Positions 61,371 to 64,000 of a stretch of 64,000 bases of DNA are shown one piece after another. The DNA is from Drosophila persimilis (taxonomy: Eukaryota > Arthropoda > Insecta > Diptera > Drosophilidae). The notes beneath the pieces are model-generated. The model was given only the letters and a program-made list of their open reading frames with translations, was not told the origin of the DNA and made no database searches. Each line of letters begins with the position of its first letter. Positions within the stretch are counted from its first letter, which is position 1. A program made the translations under genes and the position numbers. Location: contig NW_020825288.1 of assembly GCF_003286085.1 (NCBI RefSeq), forward strand, positions 27,156,001 through 27,220,000, in the 5' to 3' direction.

Positions 61371-62005
61371 GAGAAATCAGGTGTGCAGTGTGACCTTATC
61401 GATCGAGTATACGGTCTGACCCTCAGAAACATACCGTAATATACCAAGGGAAACGGAACAAATATACCATTGTATAGCGGTTTCGACTTCACAACATACC
61501 GAAAAGTATATAATACCGTAAATGGAAGAACAAAATAAAATACTATTATTTTACATTTTACATTTACACCCCCAGAGAAATCAGCGTCAGGTGTGCAGTG
61601 TGACCTTATCGATCGAGTATACGGTCTGACCGTCAGAAACATACCGTAATATACCAAGGGAAACGGAACATATATACCATTGTATAGCGGTATATACCCT
61701 CATCTCGGTTTCGACTTCACAACATACCGAAAAGTATATAATACCGTAAATGGAAGAACAAAATAGAATACTATTATTTTACATTTTACATTTACACCCC
61801 CGGAGAAATCAGGTGTGCAGTGTGACCTTATCGATCGAGTATACGGTCTGACCCTCAGAAACATACCGTAATATACCAAGGGAAACGGAACAAATATACC
61901 ATTGTATAGCGGTATATACCCTCATCTCGGCTTCGACTTCACAACATACCGAAAAGTATAAAAATACCGAAAATGGAAGAACAAAATAAAATACTATTAT
62001 TTACA
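61371..62005 (-). promoter_or_regulatory. Three tandem copies of a motif 1/DRE/motif-6 promoter cassette
   Basis: Units start at 61371, 61575 and 61803 (204- and 228-bp steps). Each reads GAGAAATCAG…, CAGTGTGACC (61386, 61596 and 61818), TTATCGATCG, TATACGGTCTGACC and CAGAAACATACCGTAATATACC, then GAAACGGAACA, CCATTGTATAGCGG, ACAACATACCGAAAAGTATA and an AT-rich tail. Motif 1 faces left, towards whacked. The same order of elements occurs once at 17340. Units 2 and 3 carry TATATACCCTCATCTCGG, which unit 1 lacks. Confidence 0.8.
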
Positions 62006-62012
62006 TTGCGAG

Positions 62013-64000
62013 CTAAGCGCTAAGATTTAAGTTTTGTTTTATGGGGGGAGGCGCATTCGAGAGCTGGGAGATCCACTTGTTGCCCACCTTCGAGTTGGCC
62101 AGGCGCCACAGCTGGAGCCACAGGAAAGGAAACACCTGCACCACGGCAAGGGCCGCGACACTGCTGACGATTTTCCGCCCGGAACCGTGATTGACGACGC
62201 ACAACAGGAGCCCGACGGACATGGTGCTACACATGAACATCAGCCAGGCAAAGATCTGGCGTTCCTGGGACCACACATCTTTATAGGCATCTCCCAGGAT
62301 GCAGAGCATGAGGAACCAGGGCAGCAGGAGCTTCAACGCCATCACCAGGCCACCGGTCCAGATTGTGTAGCCGAAACAGGTTTCGTTAAGGATCCGGGGA
62401 AAGTCCACAACCAAAGCAGGAATGCTGCCTGACACGAAGATGGAGTACAAGCTGTACACCAGTATGTACATGGCAGTCGGCCTTGGTTTGATGCAATGTA
62501 TGTCGGTGCTCCTCTGTCTCAGTTGCAGTCCTAGTTTCAGTTCCATCGCAAGCATCTGAATAACCAGCGTCTCGTACGATGTACAGGTCAGTGTGTAGAG
62601 CGTGCTCAGGTTGAAGATGATCAGCTCTATGATCTGGACACTGCGTCGTTGAAGATATGCGATATGGAAGAAGTACGCCCACGACGCCAGAACCATCATC
62701 CAGGGCACCGGAGCAACTGCAACATGAACGAAGGCGGCCAGCAGTATAGCGCCATTAATCATCCAAGGCATCCCATTGGGACAGACACCAAATGCCAGGG
62801 GGCGCACAAATGTGAGCGGAATGCTGATCAGTAGAATATAGCGTTCCGAGCAGCCAATGGATTCGGGAAGAACGGAGATGTATGCGAGTCCTAGGAGCAG
62901 CAGCATCCACAGATAGAACTGGGGGCCGCGCACTCGAAACGCACTCCGAGTGCTGTAGCAAGCGAAACTCAGGTATCCCAGGGCCATGATGTATCGTCGA
63001 AAGAAGCCACCGAGGCAGATCAGTGCTAGCACCAGAGGCAACAGCAAGCCGCAGATGGTCACCATATTGCCACTCCTTTTCAGTGTTTTCAGTGCCAGGA
63101 TCCACACGAGGGCGGGCAGCAGAAAAACGGCCTGCACCAGCAAGGGGACTCTTTGGAGACACATGAGGGCTACGAGGAAGAGCGTGACCGCACGAGAGAT
63201 GATGGTGGATCCCCACAGGCAGTCGGATAATCCTTCCGAAATCTCATCAGAGTCGCTCGACTGTCCTGGTCTCTCCAAATGACAACGCAAGCAATAGACC
63301 CATCCGAGCAAAGCACTGGAGGCGGCCACCACGAGGACGTAGCGATAGTAATCCATGAAGTAGTCGATGCACTTAACAATCACAGGCATAAAGTTGCTGG
63401 TGAACTCCAGCAAGGACCTGAAGCGCTGCTGCTGTTTCAGGACGTGACTCGACTTCACGAAGCTGTCCATCAGCTTGGTGTTTAGCCAGTGCGCTGGCAT
63501 TATTCGGGAGAAGAGACCAGACCTGTGGCGCTTCCGCAGGTGTCGCGCTTGCGCCAGCAATTGGAGCGCGTTCGTGTGCATGGCGTGGGCCTCATATCGT
63601 TTGCTAGTCCTGAGAAGACCTCTTGGAAGCTCTCCGCGATTGTTCGCCGGCGGCGCCTGACCCAGAAGTGCGCTCATCAAGGTTGTCAGCTGAATGGGAC
63701 TCAGTACATGCAGCGGCAGCCTCATCTTCTGGGCATTGACCACAAAGCTGCGGCCTCGAATGGTCGTAAGATGATTAACGCCAGAGCCCCAGAGGAAGAA
63801 CGGAGCCTCCACGAGGCTATTGCTTTTGTTCGGGCCTCCTAAGGAGGCAAAGGTGTGAGCGAGGCAGATGAAAGCTTTCAGTGAGATCAATCTCACCACA
63901 AGAATGTGGAAGTCCAAAGTCGGAGGTCAGCAGATAGGCTGTTCGTTGGTCTGGAAAACAGTCCTCGAAGCGATTGTACATTTTCCACACACTGCGATCC
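62013..64000 (-). CDS. PIG-N-like GPI ethanolamine-phosphate transferase 1 (C-terminal part, cut by window edge)
   Basis: Exons 64000-63897 and 63838-62013, separated by a 58-nt intron. The upstream exon continues beyond the window. The visible start, YLLTSDFGLPHS, is the end of the alkaline-phosphatase-like domain. LWGSGVNH and TLMSALLGQAPPANNRGELP correspond to the PIG-N blocks WGAGI and APLMxxLIGVPxPxNSxGxLP. About 430 residues with many hydrophobic segments then follow, as in the PigN C-terminal domain. PIG-N adds ethanolamine phosphate to the first mannose of the GPI anchor in the ER. Oddly, the family's TSDHGM motif reads TSDFGL here, and the following GSHG is not preserved, so metal ligands appear lost. 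It could be a diverged or inactive paralogue. The stop lies only about 10 nt from the promoter cassettes. Confidence 0.8.

Overview
This is insect nuclear DNA, almost certainly Drosophila. It has short 57-71 nt GT-AG introns, protein-coding genes recognisable as fly orthologues (Jupiter, whacked, a pasiflora-type tetraspan gene, an ING1/2-type PHD gene), core-promoter words typical of Drosophila housekeeping genes (GGTCACACTG, TATCGATA, GGTATATTT), and abundant CAG, GT and purine-rich microsatellites. The amount of simple sequence and my recollection of Jupiter variants suggest the obscura group (D. pseudoobscura-like), but that is inference.

Layout. 2.66-8.68 kb (minus): a large, partial gene for a disordered, proline-rich, scaffold-like protein that I do not recognise. 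Four phase-consistent coding exons are visible, and both ends lie outside them. 17.3-18.5 kb (plus): a four-exon tetraspan gene, probably pasi1. 19.2-20.7 kb (minus): an ING1/2-like PHD-finger gene, convergent with it. 20.86-22.5 kb: two damaged copies of a hAT transposon separated by a second dispersed repeat. 23.2-49.7 kb (plus): Jupiter, with two alternative first coding exons 14 kb apart, a 33-nt micro-exon, a probable long cassette exon and very large introns that look non-coding. 50.17-51.23 kb: a 1064-bp hAT copy with perfect 11-bp terminal inverted repeats and a perfect 8-bp target duplication. 51.24-52.35 kb: degenerate copies of the second repeat, running into the promoter of the next gene. 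52.6-56.6 kb (plus): a 1275-residue protein with about 19 C2H2 fingers in six three-finger modules. 58.5-59.7 kb (minus): a TBC1D10-type RabGAP (whacked). 61.37-62.0 kb: three tandem copies of a promoter-like cassette. 62.0-64.0 kb (minus, cut by the window edge): the C-terminal part of a PIG-N-like GPI ethanolamine-phosphate transferase.

The genes do not form a pathway: septate junction, chromatin, microtubule, DNA-binding, Rab and GPI-anchor functions are mixed. What links them is the non-coding sequence. One homologous promoter cassette (motif 1, a DRE-like site, GACCCTCAGAAA and repeated ATATACCG/GGTATATTT words) sits beside the pasi1-like gene, the zinc-finger gene and whacked. Parts of it are also embedded in dispersed repeats beside the hAT copies. 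The two repeat clusters, between the ING gene and Jupiter and between Jupiter and the zinc-finger gene, are candidate ancient rearrangement junctions. Long introns and intergenic stretches otherwise show only microsatellites. I saw no rRNA, tRNA or CRISPR array. Splice sites were read by eye from GT/AG consensus, phase and reading-frame continuity; UTR limits are mostly unknown.
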